Shown piece after piece: positions 7,339 through 14,692 of a DNA stretch of 17,667 nucleotides. Source of the stretch: RGIG9060 sp045645985 (GTDB taxonomy: Bacteria; Spirochaetota; Spirochaetia; Treponematales; Treponemataceae); assembly GCA_045645985.1 (NCBI GenBank), contig JAZRJV010000017.1:1-17667 (forward strand), written 5' to 3'. Position 1 is the first letter of the stretch. Each line of letters begins with the position of its first letter. Made by a program: the position numbers and the translations under genes. Under the pieces are notes generated by a model. That model saw nothing but the letters and a program-made list of their open reading frames with translations, was not told the origin of the DNA and made no database searches.

Positions 7339-8808
7339 ATGAATATTCTCATGATAAGTTCAGAAGCAATGCCTTTCGCAAGTACTGGAGGTCTGTCAAG
7401 TGCAGTTACTTTTTTGGCAAGTACCTTAGTTGATTTTGGTCATGATGTAAAAATACTCCTACCTCGTTATTACGGAATTTCACGGGATATTTTAACAGCA
7501 ACTAATATCAAATTAAATATTTCTTGTAATTACGAAGAAAAAATTGTAGATGTTTATACTTCAACAATAAAAACACCTCAAAACAACGATTTACAGTTTT
7601 ATTTTATCGATTATGAAGATTTTTTTGGAAGAGATGGTATTTATGGTTCAAAAGACGAACCTAATTACAATGACAATCCTCAAAGATTTTCATTATTTTG
7701 TCATAGCGCTTTTCAATTATGCAGAGAATTAAATTGGTTTCCAGATATTTTCCATTCACATGATTGGCCAACTGCTTTAATTCCTGTTCTTCTAAAATTT
7801 TACGAAAGAAAAAAGCCTGAATTTTCAAAAGCAAAATCAGTTATAACAATTCATAATTTAGGTTATCAAGGAATATATAGCAAACATTTATTTCCTGTAA
7901 CAAATATTGGATGGAAATATTATTACTCAGCAGGTTTTGAAGATTTTGATGATATGAATTTCTTAAAAGCAGGAATCCAATGTGCAGACTTAATTACAAC
8001 CGTAAGTCCAACTTATGCAGAAGAAATTCAAACAGAAAAATATGGATTAAGACTTGATTCTATCTTGCGCTACAGAAGTGAAGATTTATATGGTATTCTA
8101 AACGGTATTGATTCTGATTTTTGGAATCCTCAAACTGATAAATTTATTCCTCAAAATTATTCTGTAGAGACTCTAAAATTAAAACAAAAAAATAAAATTG
8201 AATTACAACGAAGAATGGGCTTAGAAATAAATCCTGAAATACCTTTAGTAAGTTTTTATTCACAATTCATTGAACAAAAGGGAATTACAGAACTTTTTGC
8301 AACAAATTTTGGTTGCGTACCTGCAATTTGTAGCGATATGAAAATGCAATTCGTAGTTATGGGTTCAGGAGAATCTTGGTGCGAAAAAGAAATAAAAACT
8401 TTAGAAGAAAAATTGCCAAATTTCAAAACTTATATTGGATTTGATCAAGAATTAGAGCATTTAATTCATGCTGGTAGTGATTTTATGTTAATTCCATCTA
8501 GATATGAACCTTGTGGATGTTTACAAATGAATTGTCAGCGCTATGGAACATTACCTATTTTACGAGCAATCAGTGGTCTTGCCGATGCTATAGAAAATTA
8601 CAATGAAAAATCTGGTTCAGGAACAGGTTTTATGTTCAATGATTTAACTCCTCAAAGTATTTACGATACAGTAGGGTGGGCAATTTTTGCTTGGTACAAT
8701 AAATCCAAACATATTTGTCAAATGCAAGAACGAGTTATGCAAAAAGACTTTTCTTGGAAAAACTCAGCAAAAGAATACGAAAAACTATATACAAATTTAA
8801 TTAAATAA
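7339..8808 (+). CDS. glgA: Glycogen synthase (GT5), divergent at nucleotide-sugar contacts
   Basis: 489 residues, the normal length for bacterial GlgA, which extends alpha-1,4-glucan from ADP-glucose. The GT-B order is intact: N-terminal MISSEAMPF (5-13), FHSHDWP (138-144), TIHNLGYQGIY (170-180), TVSPTYAEEI (221-230), GILNGID (252-258), QKG (313-315), then PSRYEPCG (386-393) carrying the conserved glutamate E390, and GLADAI (413-418). Several usual contacts differ. The KTGGL loop reads STGGL (Ser15 for Lys15). The SRL-x-x-QKG segment reads SQF-x-x-QKG (Gln309 for the arginine equivalent to E. coli Arg300). The C-terminal TGGLAD reads ISGLAD (411-416). AGGAG precedes the ATG by 8 nt. It is the last gene of the operon, followed by a strong terminator. 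The glgA assignment is firm by overall pattern; activity and donor are less certain. Confidence 0.88.
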   Translation: MNILMISSEAMPFASTGGLSSAVTFLASTLVDFGHDVKILLPRYYGISRDILTATNIKLNISCNYEEKIVDVYTSTIKTPQNNDLQFYFIDYEDFFGRDGIYGSKDEPNYNDNPQRFSLFCHSAFQLCRELNWFPDIFHSHDWPTALIPVLLKFYERKKPEFSKAKSVITIHNLGYQGIYSKHLFPVTNIGWKYYYSAGFEDFDDMNFLKAGIQCADLITTVSPTYAEEIQTEKYGLRLDSILRYRSEDLYGILNGIDSDFWNPQTDKFIPQNYSVETLKLKQKNKIELQRRMGLEINPEIPLVSFYSQFIEQKGITELFATNFGCVPAICSDMKMQFVVMGSGESWCEKEIKTLEEKLPNFKTYIGFDQELEHLIHAGSDFMLIPSRYEPCGCLQMNCQRYGTLPILRAISGLADAIENYNEKSGSGTGFMFNDLTPQSIYDTVGWAIFAWYNKSKHICQMQERVMQKDFSWKNSAKEYEKLYTNLIK

Positions 8809-8835
8809 AAAAACTACTAAAATTGTAAAATAAAA

Positions 8836-8875
8836 AGGCTGTTTGAACGAATTTTATAAAACATTCAAACAGCCT
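8836..8875. terminator. Bidirectional Rho-independent terminator
   Basis: AGGCTGTTTGAA (8836-8847) pairs perfectly over 12 bp with TTCAAACAGCCT (8864-8875) around a 16-nt AT-rich loop. It is followed by a T-rich stretch (AATTTTTTATT) on the plus strand. On the minus strand the complement of 8832-8836 gives TTTTT. It lies between the convergent glgA and p83/100 genes and should end both transcripts. Confidence 0.93.
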
Positions 8876-8894
8876 AATTTTTTATTAAAATAAA

Positions 8895-10454
8895 TTATTC
8901 AGTAATTTGATTCAAATCTTTTGCATTTAATAATACCAAATTTCCTTTTGAAGATGTAACTACAACTCCTTTATCTGTTACCATAATTGGAGTAGATGGA
9001 TCAACATTGATTTTTGATGCATACTCTAATGTTAAATCAGAGTTAAATTTACCAAGTGTATAATTTTCACCATCAGCAATTACAGCAAAATAAGAACCAT
9101 TGTAAGTTACAATAGCAGATTCTTTAGCTATTGTTTGAGCACTTTCACCAATGATTTCCATATTTGTACCATCAAGAGTAACAAGTTTTACAGTTGCATT
9201 TCCACCTGTTTTTCCTGCAATAGCAACAAAGTTTGAACCTTCTGGATAAACAATTCTGTTTCTAATAACTGTAACAGGAGATTCTTTAATAATTCTACCT
9301 GTATCAGCATCCATTCTTACCAATGTTGACAACATTTCTTTATCCTCAGAAATTTTCAAGCCGTAAGCAGTATTTACAACAGCTGCATTTTTCATAGCTT
9401 CTTCGATAACAGATTTTTGATCTTTTGCAATTTCTTTGCGTTCTTCCATTACTTCAGCTAATTTTTTATCAGCAACAGCCTGTTCTTTAGCAGCTTCTTC
9501 TATAACTTTCTTAGTAACTTCTTCTTGTTCTTTTACAACTTCTTCTTGTTTTTCTTCAAGTTTCTTTGCTTGGTCTAAAGCTTTTTTAGCTTCCTTATCT
9601 TCAGGATTTTCTTCAACTTTCTTCTCAGCTTCTTGAACTTTTTTCTTTACTTCATCAAGAACCTTTTTCTCTGTAGATAACTTCTTTGCTTCTTCAGTAA
9701 CTTTTTTCTGAGCAGTTTGAGCTTTTTCAGTTGCTTCTTCAGCTTCTCGTTCTTTAAAATCTACTAATTTTTTTCGTTCATCAACTCCTTTATCATCTTC
9801 TTCTTGCATTGATTCAACTACTTTTTTATCAGAAATTACAGATGTATCAATAGTACTTAAACCACCACCAATTTTTGCAAGAGGAATTACAATCTGAGAT
9901 TTTCCAGCCCATTCTTCGTAATTAGTTGAAAGACCTGCTTTATCTGCTGTTAAGTTATTCATAACTACAGTCTTATATTTTTGATTATAAGCATCTAATT
10001 TTCCACGATAAACTGCATTATAAACAGTAACAAAAACTGCTAATGTATCAGCATCACTTTGTGAATAACCATAAGCACTAACTAAATAAGAACTGATAAT
10101 TGTGCGTAAGTTCTTGATATGATCAACTGTAGCATTTGGTCCAATGATAAGAATATCTGCATCTAGCTTATCAGCTTGAGAAGGATCAACAGCATGAATC
10201 ACTTGATATTTTGATGAATTTCCAAAATTACCTGATTTTGTAGGATCGATGGCAACATTTCGTCCCATTCCTGCACCAATTTCTGCAATCTGATTTTTTG
10301 TTTGAATTACAGATTGAGGACCTGTATAGTTAATAAACACAACAGTATCACTTCCAACAGATTTAAGTTCTTCTTTATCTACCTCTAATGCCGACAAAGG
10401 CAAAATAGATAAAACTAAAACGCAAAATAAAATTTGAATCAAATTTTTTTTCAT
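8895..10454 (-). CDS. p83/100-family spirochaete antigen, exported coiled-coil protein
   Basis: 519 residues from the ATG at 10454. A signal peptide (MKKNLIQILF, then a hydrophobic core to about 22, cleavage near LSA) is followed by the conserved N-terminal domain (about 25-200, with VFINYTGPQSVI and IAEIGAGMG). Next comes a long Lys/Glu/Ala-rich coiled coil (about 210-355) and a C-terminal beta-rich domain (about 362-519) with propeller-like repeats. This is the architecture of Borrelia p83/100 (BB0744) and Treponema TP0486. The molecular function of the family is not established; it is known as an immunodominant antigen. The frame is open up to an ATG at 10568, but that start would overlap the upstream gene by 62 bp and put 38 extra residues before the signal peptide. 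The chosen start has GGAGG 4 nt upstream and its own promoter. Codons 2-4 contain a run of eight A. Confidence 0.9.
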   Translation of the reverse strand: MKKNLIQILFCVLVLSILPLSALEVDKEELKSVGSDTVVFINYTGPQSVIQTKNQIAEIGAGMGRNVAIDPTKSGNFGNSSKYQVIHAVDPSQADKLDADILIIGPNATVDHIKNLRTIISSYLVSAYGYSQSDADTLAVFVTVYNAVYRGKLDAYNQKYKTVVMNNLTADKAGLSTNYEEWAGKSQIVIPLAKIGGGLSTIDTSVISDKKVVESMQEEDDKGVDERKKLVDFKEREAEEATEKAQTAQKKVTEEAKKLSTEKKVLDEVKKKVQEAEKKVEENPEDKEAKKALDQAKKLEEKQEEVVKEQEEVTKKVIEEAAKEQAVADKKLAEVMEERKEIAKDQKSVIEEAMKNAAVVNTAYGLKISEDKEMLSTLVRMDADTGRIIKESPVTVIRNRIVYPEGSNFVAIAGKTGGNATVKLVTLDGTNMEIIGESAQTIAKESAIVTYNGSYFAVIADGENYTLGKFNSDLTLEYASKINVDPSTPIMVTDKGVVVTSSKGNLVLLNAKDLNQITE

Positions 10455-10493
10455 ACATCCTCCAAATAAAATGCAAATGTAAATATATCGTAT

Positions 10494-10523
10494 ATTATAC
10501 ACCCATTTATAGTTGTAATGCAA
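10494..10523 (-). promoter_or_regulatory. Promoter for p83/100
   Basis: On the minus strand, TTGCAT (10523-10518), an 18-bp spacer and a perfect TATAAT (10499-10494). The predicted start near 10487 gives a leader of about 33 nt ending in GGAGG before the ATG. The -35 box lies inside the end of the propeller gene. This suggests p83/100 has an internal promoter besides read-through from upstream. Confidence 0.6.
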
Positions 10524-12243
10524 TGATTTTTTCCATAGTTTCTCGTGCAAATTTTCTAATTTCTTCACTTGAAGAACTTGTTAACAGATAAACTAATATA
10601 TCTTTTCCTTTATTAAGAGTTACTGTTTTTCCCATAAATCTGCATAATTCATATAAAGTTTTACAAAATTCTTTTTGTAGCATAGTATTTGATTTAAAAT
10701 TTGATTTTCTTGATAAAATTTCCATTGCAGAAATTATTTTTCCATCATCATAACACAAATTTCCTGCTGCTTTTATGGCAGAAGTTACTATCGAATAATC
10801 AGCTTCTTCTTCGATTATCAAGGCTAATAGAGAAGTGTAAATTCCCAAGCCAGTATTTCCACAAGCTTCTAAAGTTTCTGTTATATTCATAACACCTTGA
10901 GAACCTTTTAATCGTTGTTGTTGTTCTTTTGTTACATAATAGAACGAATAAATATCTTGAATGTTAAAAGAAAGTTTTTTCAATATATCTTGTTCAAACT
11001 CGCTAGTATTTTCTGATTGTAAAAGGTTAATACATTCAGAAAGGGAATAATTATTTTGGATTTTATAATCCTTATTTTCATAAGATGATGGCAACAAAGG
11101 TTTTGCTACATATTTGCCTGTAGTTTGAACTAATCTATAAGCATTGATACACCAATCAGGTGTTGAAAAAACCAAAAATCCAGGTTCCAAATAAAAAGGG
11201 AATGCAGAATTTCCGTAGTTATATGTATAATTTTTTTGAATATTCCCTTTTTTATTTAAACAAATAGTATTTGTTCCAGAAATAAAATAAATATTTTGCC
11301 CATCAGAATAAAAATCTTGAATTTGATTTAATGAAATATCTGTAAAAACACTCCACATAATTTTATTAGATTGCAAATTAACAATTTTTTTATTAGAAAA
11401 ACAAACATAAAAATTATTTTTATGAGAATAAATATTTACAGGATAAACATCTTTAGAATTTTCAAAAACGATTGGAATGATAGACCAAATAGTTTTTACT
11501 TTATTTTCAACTAAATTGATATAACCAACTTCACCATTTGAAAATCCAACTAAAATTCCACTATCAGAATTTGAAACACAAGTTACTTTTCCAGTAAAGG
11601 TGATTTCCTCCAAAATTTTTCCGTAAGGAGAAATTCTTAAAGCTGTAGAACATCCATTGACTTCTTTTTGCAACAATACCAATAAAGAACCGTCTGTAAA
11701 TTCTGTTGTTCTTACTGAAGAAGATTGACCTAAATCCAAAGTCCACTTTATTTTTCCTGTCATAGAAAAACAAGTCAAAGTATTCAAACTTTTAACAAAT
11801 AATCTTCCGTCTTTTCCTAAAATTAAATTTTCAGTAGGGTATTCTTTTAGTTGATATTCCCACAATGTAGTTCCAGTAGGATTTAGCATAGAAAGTTTCC
11901 CTGTTTGAGAAACTAAATACAAGGTATCCGAATATCCAGAAATAAAGTAGGGTGAACTTTTTTGCTTTAAACCTTTTTGCCATAAAATATCACCATTATT
12001 GGAACATGCTGATAAAAGTCGTCCGTCACTAACAACCGCAAAACCATAAGATGTTTTTACTGGTTTTGCAACAGCTTGTCCGCCTAAAACTGCATACCAA
12101 GACGGAATATTTGATAATGGCATTTTATTTTTTAATGAAGAATTTTCATCAGCAAAAATAGAAAAACTCATCATAAAAAAAAGAATAAAACCTAGAAATA
12201 ATTTTAACATGTATGTTTTTTTATAATATTGTATACTTTTCAT
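10507..12243 (-). CDS. Exported PQQ/WD-like beta-propeller protein with helical C-terminus
   Basis: 578 residues. A hydrophobic signal segment (about 13-30, ending FSIFA/DENS) suggests export. Residues about 50-375 form repeated propeller-blade units with the recurring pattern of a short strand followed by G-x-L/I-x-W: NGDILWQKGL (83-92), PTGTTLWEYQL (122-132), TGKIKWTLDL (162-171), and SPYGKILEEITF (205-216). These are typical of PQQ-like or outer-membrane-assembly-type propellers that act as protein-interaction platforms. I see no enzyme signature. Residues about 395-578 are predicted helical and may be HEAT-like. It starts 4 bp after the methyltransferase stop codon, with AAAGGA 11 nt before the ATG; Met12 is a possible alternative start but has no ribosome site. 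It precedes p83/100, whose C-terminus is also propeller-like, so a shared envelope role is plausible but inferred. Confidence 0.8.
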   Translation of the reverse strand: MKSIQYYKKTYMLKLFLGFILFFMMSFSIFADENSSLKNKMPLSNIPSWYAVLGGQAVAKPVKTSYGFAVVSDGRLLSACSNNGDILWQKGLKQKSSPYFISGYSDTLYLVSQTGKLSMLNPTGTTLWEYQLKEYPTENLILGKDGRLFVKSLNTLTCFSMTGKIKWTLDLGQSSSVRTTEFTDGSLLVLLQKEVNGCSTALRISPYGKILEEITFTGKVTCVSNSDSGILVGFSNGEVGYINLVENKVKTIWSIIPIVFENSKDVYPVNIYSHKNNFYVCFSNKKIVNLQSNKIMWSVFTDISLNQIQDFYSDGQNIYFISGTNTICLNKKGNIQKNYTYNYGNSAFPFYLEPGFLVFSTPDWCINAYRLVQTTGKYVAKPLLPSSYENKDYKIQNNYSLSECINLLQSENTSEFEQDILKKLSFNIQDIYSFYYVTKEQQQRLKGSQGVMNITETLEACGNTGLGIYTSLLALIIEEEADYSIVTSAIKAAGNLCYDDGKIISAMEILSRKSNFKSNTMLQKEFCKTLYELCRFMGKTVTLNKGKDILVYLLTSSSSEEIRKFARETMEKIIALQL

Positions 12244-12247
12244 TACA

Positions 12248-13483
12248 TTATAAGTCCTTTTCTAATACAACTAAACTTTCAATATGGCAAGTTTGAGGGT
12301 AATAATCCAGTAAATAAATATCTTTAATTTTATACCCATATTTTACAAGCTCTTTTATATCCCTTGCATGAGTTACAGGATCGCATGACAAAGATCTAAT
12401 TGAAGGGATATTTGAATTACACAACCAATTTAGAACAGGTTTTTCCATACCACTTCGCGGAGGATCAATTATAACGCCATCAAACTTACTTGAAATTTTT
12501 GAAGCATATTCGTTAACCCATTTTTCACCACTAACACCATAACTTTCGTGCTTTTTGCCTTGTAAATTTATCTCGGCAAGTGCTATTGCATCGCGATTGT
12601 GTTCTACAAGCGTTACTTTTGAAAAATTATCTGCTAAAAAAGTAGAAAATGTACCAACTCCAGCATACATATCAAGTAAATTTTCACCACCAAAATCTTT
12701 TTTTACTATTTCTACTGTTTTTTCTAACATTGATACATTAGACTGAAAAAATCCTTTTACATCAAATGTAATTTTTTTATCCAAAACATCTATTGTTATC
12801 AAGGATTCAGGATTTAAAAATGTTCCAGAGTAAATATTTCGTTTTCCGCCTGATTTTACTTTCTTTTTAGTTTTTCCAACGATATTCTGCTTGTTTTTTT
12901 CTTCGATAATTGAACCTTTTAAACATTCGTTATATCCAAAAACATAATATCTAGAAGCATTTAAGAAAATTGGATTATTCAAAGTTTGTTTATCATTCAA
13001 AAAATAGTTAATTTCATCTGAGGCAATCGGACAATTTTCAATTTTAACAGATTTATTTGATTTTGCTTCCATAAGACCACCTTTATGAAATTGAAATCTA
13101 TTTCTATAGTTCCATGAATTGTCGCTTACAACTTTTATCTTAGGAAGTTCCGTTTCTTTTTCCAATACATAAAAAATATCTTGTAAAATTTCAGTTCTTA
13201 ACTGCATTTGATATTCTTCTGTAGCAAATTGAAGATTACAACCACCACATACACCAAAATTTTTACACTTTGGTTCAATTCTATAAGGAGATTTTTCTAT
13301 AATTTTTACAACTTTAGCAATTTCATAATCTTTAGTTGAAGTAATAAATTCAACTTCAACAATTTCATTTGGTAAAGCACCTTGAATTAAAACAGTTTTA
13401 CCTGCATTTTGCCCTTGAGTAATTTTTGCAACACAATTTCCGCCAAAAACCATTTTTTCGGCTTTTAAAACTTGATTTTCCAT
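12248..13483 (-). CDS. 23S rRNA (uracil-5-)-methyltransferase, RumA/TrmA family
   Basis: 411 residues. An N-terminal TRAM-like domain (about 1-62, for RNA binding) is followed by an iron-sulfur cysteine set C73-x5-C79-x2-C82 with C151 as the fourth ligand. The C-terminal SAM-dependent domain has LLDMYAGVGTFS (269-280), VIIDPPRSGM (337-346), the nucleophile C367 in SLSCDPVTHARD, and PQTCHIE (396-402) with the general-base glutamate E402. It should form 5-methyluridine in RNA. The 4Fe-4S cysteines favour the RlmD/RlmCD-like rRNA group over tRNA-specific TrmA, but the exact position modified (U1939, U747 or both) cannot be told. The start at 13483 is preceded by an extended -10 promoter element rather than a ribosome site. 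It heads the minus-strand unit that continues into the propeller gene. Confidence 0.93.
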   Translation of the reverse strand: MENQVLKAEKMVFGGNCVAKITQGQNAGKTVLIQGALPNEIVEVEFITSTKDYEIAKVVKIIEKSPYRIEPKCKNFGVCGGCNLQFATEEYQMQLRTEILQDIFYVLEKETELPKIKVVSDNSWNYRNRFQFHKGGLMEAKSNKSVKIENCPIASDEINYFLNDKQTLNNPIFLNASRYYVFGYNECLKGSIIEEKNKQNIVGKTKKKVKSGGKRNIYSGTFLNPESLITIDVLDKKITFDVKGFFQSNVSMLEKTVEIVKKDFGGENLLDMYAGVGTFSTFLADNFSKVTLVEHNRDAIALAEINLQGKKHESYGVSGEKWVNEYASKISSKFDGVIIDPPRSGMEKPVLNWLCNSNIPSIRSLSCDPVTHARDIKELVKYGYKIKDIYLLDYYPQTCHIESLVVLEKDL

Positions 13484-13492
13484 AACTTCAAT

Positions 13493-13501
13493 ATTATATC
13501 A
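13493..13501 (-). promoter_or_regulatory. Extended -10 promoter for the methyltransferase gene
   Basis: On the minus strand this reads TGATATAAT, a perfect extended -10 element (TG-n-TATAAT). No recognisable -35 box lies at the right distance, as expected for an extended -10 promoter. The predicted start near 13486 leaves a leader of only about 3 nt before the ATG at 13483. Confidence 0.55.
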
Positions 13502-13538
13502 GAAAAAATATTTTTTTTCGACTAATACTTGTATCTTA

Positions 13539-13568
13539 TTGACTTTTATCCCTTGTTTTTTGTATTCT
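13539..13568 (+). promoter_or_regulatory. Promoter for the poly(A) polymerase gene
   Basis: TTGACT (13539-13544), an 18-bp spacer and TATTCT (13563-13568). The predicted transcription start, 7 nt after the -10 box, is 13575, which is exactly the first base of the GTG chosen as the start codon. The upstream TTG at 13539 is the -35 box itself and so would not be in the transcript. Confidence 0.55.
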
Positions 13569-13574
13569 ACAAAG

Positions 13575-14678
13575 GTGCTTATAAGATATTCGAAAGACCA
13601 AAATGGTAAATTAGTAAAAAAAGCAGTAATTTATACAAAAAAAGAGCATTCCATTGATTTAAATAAAATTGATTCAGATGCAATATACATAATAAATCTG
13701 CTAAAAGACCATGGTTTTGACGCTTACTTAGTTGGTGGTTCAATTAGAGATTTATTGATTGGAAACACACCAAAAGATTTTGATATTGTAACAGACGCAA
13801 CTCCCTCAAAAATAAAGAAAATCTTTAGAAATTCAAGAATTATTGGAAGAAGATTTAGACTTGTGCATATTTTCTTTGGTTCAAAGATTTTTGAAGTAAG
13901 TACATTTAGATCTTTAGCCGATGGAACAGTTGGAAATACTTTCGGAACAATGGATGAAGATGTACAACGCAGAGACTTTACGATAAATGCCTTGTACTTT
14001 GACCCAATAAAAGAACATTTAATAGATTATGTAAATGGTGTAAAAGATATTAAAAAGGGGATTATTCGCCCCGTAATTCCATTAAATATAATTTTTGAAG
14101 AAGATCCTGTTAGAATGTTACGAGCAATAAAATATGCAGCTACAACTGGATTTAAAATTCCGAGAAAATTGCACAAAAAAATAATAAAATCAGCACATTT
14201 GCTTTCACCAGTTTCGCCATCAAGACTTACTGAAGAATTGCTAAAAATAATCAATTCAGGTCATTCATATCAAATTGTAAAGAATGCCTTAAAAACCGAT
14301 TTATATATTTATCTTCAGCCTTCAGCAACAGCGTTGATGTACGCAAACAAAGATTATGAAAATAATTATCTTGAAAAATTAAAAGAACTAGATGCTTTAC
14401 ATGTTGTTGAACCTAATGCAAGATTAGGGCAAAAATTAGTTTATTTAATCCAGGATTTTATCTTAAATCTTACAGATTGGCAAAAAGAAGTTGAATCTAC
14501 AAATAACTCCGGTGAATTGTACGCAAAAACATGGCAACAATGTAGACACTTTGTATTACCTATGAATCCACAACGAACTGAACTAGAATATGCTATAAAA
14601 TATTCATTAAAAAAGATAGGCGTGAAACTAAAATCACCTAAAAAGAAATCAACAAATAAAAAACAACAAACAACTTAA
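13575..14678 (+). CDS. pcnB: Poly(A) polymerase, PcnB type
   Basis: 367 residues from the GTG at 13575. It belongs to the nucleotidyltransferase family that contains both poly(A) polymerases and CCA-adding enzymes. LVGGSIRDLL (52-61), the metal-binding D68-F-D70, RRDFTINAL (132-140) and EEDPVRMLRA (175-184) define the catalytic and neck regions. IIGRRFRLVH (89-98) matches the poly(A)-polymerase-specific signature ([LIV][LIV]G[RK][RK]F-x-L), not the CCA enzyme, so it should add A tails to RNA and so promote decay. The C-terminus is Lys-rich (354-363), as is common for RNA binding. A TTG at 13539 extends the frame by 12 residues but lies in the -35 box; the GTG start gives MLIRYSKDQNGK, which resembles treponemal homologues as I remember them. 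Its stop overlaps the convergent gene's stop by 4 bp. Confidence 0.9.
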   Translation: MLIRYSKDQNGKLVKKAVIYTKKEHSIDLNKIDSDAIYIINLLKDHGFDAYLVGGSIRDLLIGNTPKDFDIVTDATPSKIKKIFRNSRIIGRRFRLVHIFFGSKIFEVSTFRSLADGTVGNTFGTMDEDVQRRDFTINALYFDPIKEHLIDYVNGVKDIKKGIIRPVIPLNIIFEEDPVRMLRAIKYAATTGFKIPRKLHKKIIKSAHLLSPVSPSRLTEELLKIINSGHSYQIVKNALKTDLYIYLQPSATALMYANKDYENNYLEKLKELDALHVVEPNARLGQKLVYLIQDFILNLTDWQKEVESTNNSGELYAKTWQQCRHFVLPMNPQRTELEYAIKYSLKKIGVKLKSPKKKSTNKKQQTT

Positions 14679-14692
14679 TTATTTTTTGTTTG
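14667..14692. terminator. Possible weak terminator between convergent genes
   Basis: CAAACAA (14667-14673) pairs with TTGTTTG (14686-14692) around a 12-nt loop, with ATTATTTT after it on the plus strand and A-rich sequence before it, so it could work in both directions. The stem is only 7 bp and AT-rich. It spans both overlapping stop codons, so termination would occur inside or just past the coding ends. Confidence 0.3.

Noticed and set aside
9436..9636. Open frame on the plus strand, Ser/Phe-rich
   Set aside because: It is antisense to the Lys/Glu-rich coiled coil of p83/100; GAA/AAG-rich coding sequence gives TTC/CTT-rich complement without stops. No ribosome site.
10455..10568. N-terminal extension of p83/100 from the ATG at 10568
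   Set aside because: It would place 38 residues before a clear signal peptide, overlap the upstream gene by 62 bp and ignore the GGAGG site and promoter just upstream of 10454.
13539..13574. TTG start for the poly(A) polymerase
   Set aside because: This TTG is the first three bases of the -35 box TTGACT, so it should not be transcribed from the visible promoter; the GTG at 13575 fits better.
14027..14254. Minus-strand open frame inside pcnB, and similar antisense frames at 6513-6731, 11564-11773, 12555-12746, 15015-15329, 16822-17013 and 10701-10892
   Set aside because: All lie opposite well-supported coding regions, have no domain or ribosome site, and are typical by-products of AT-rich coding sequence.
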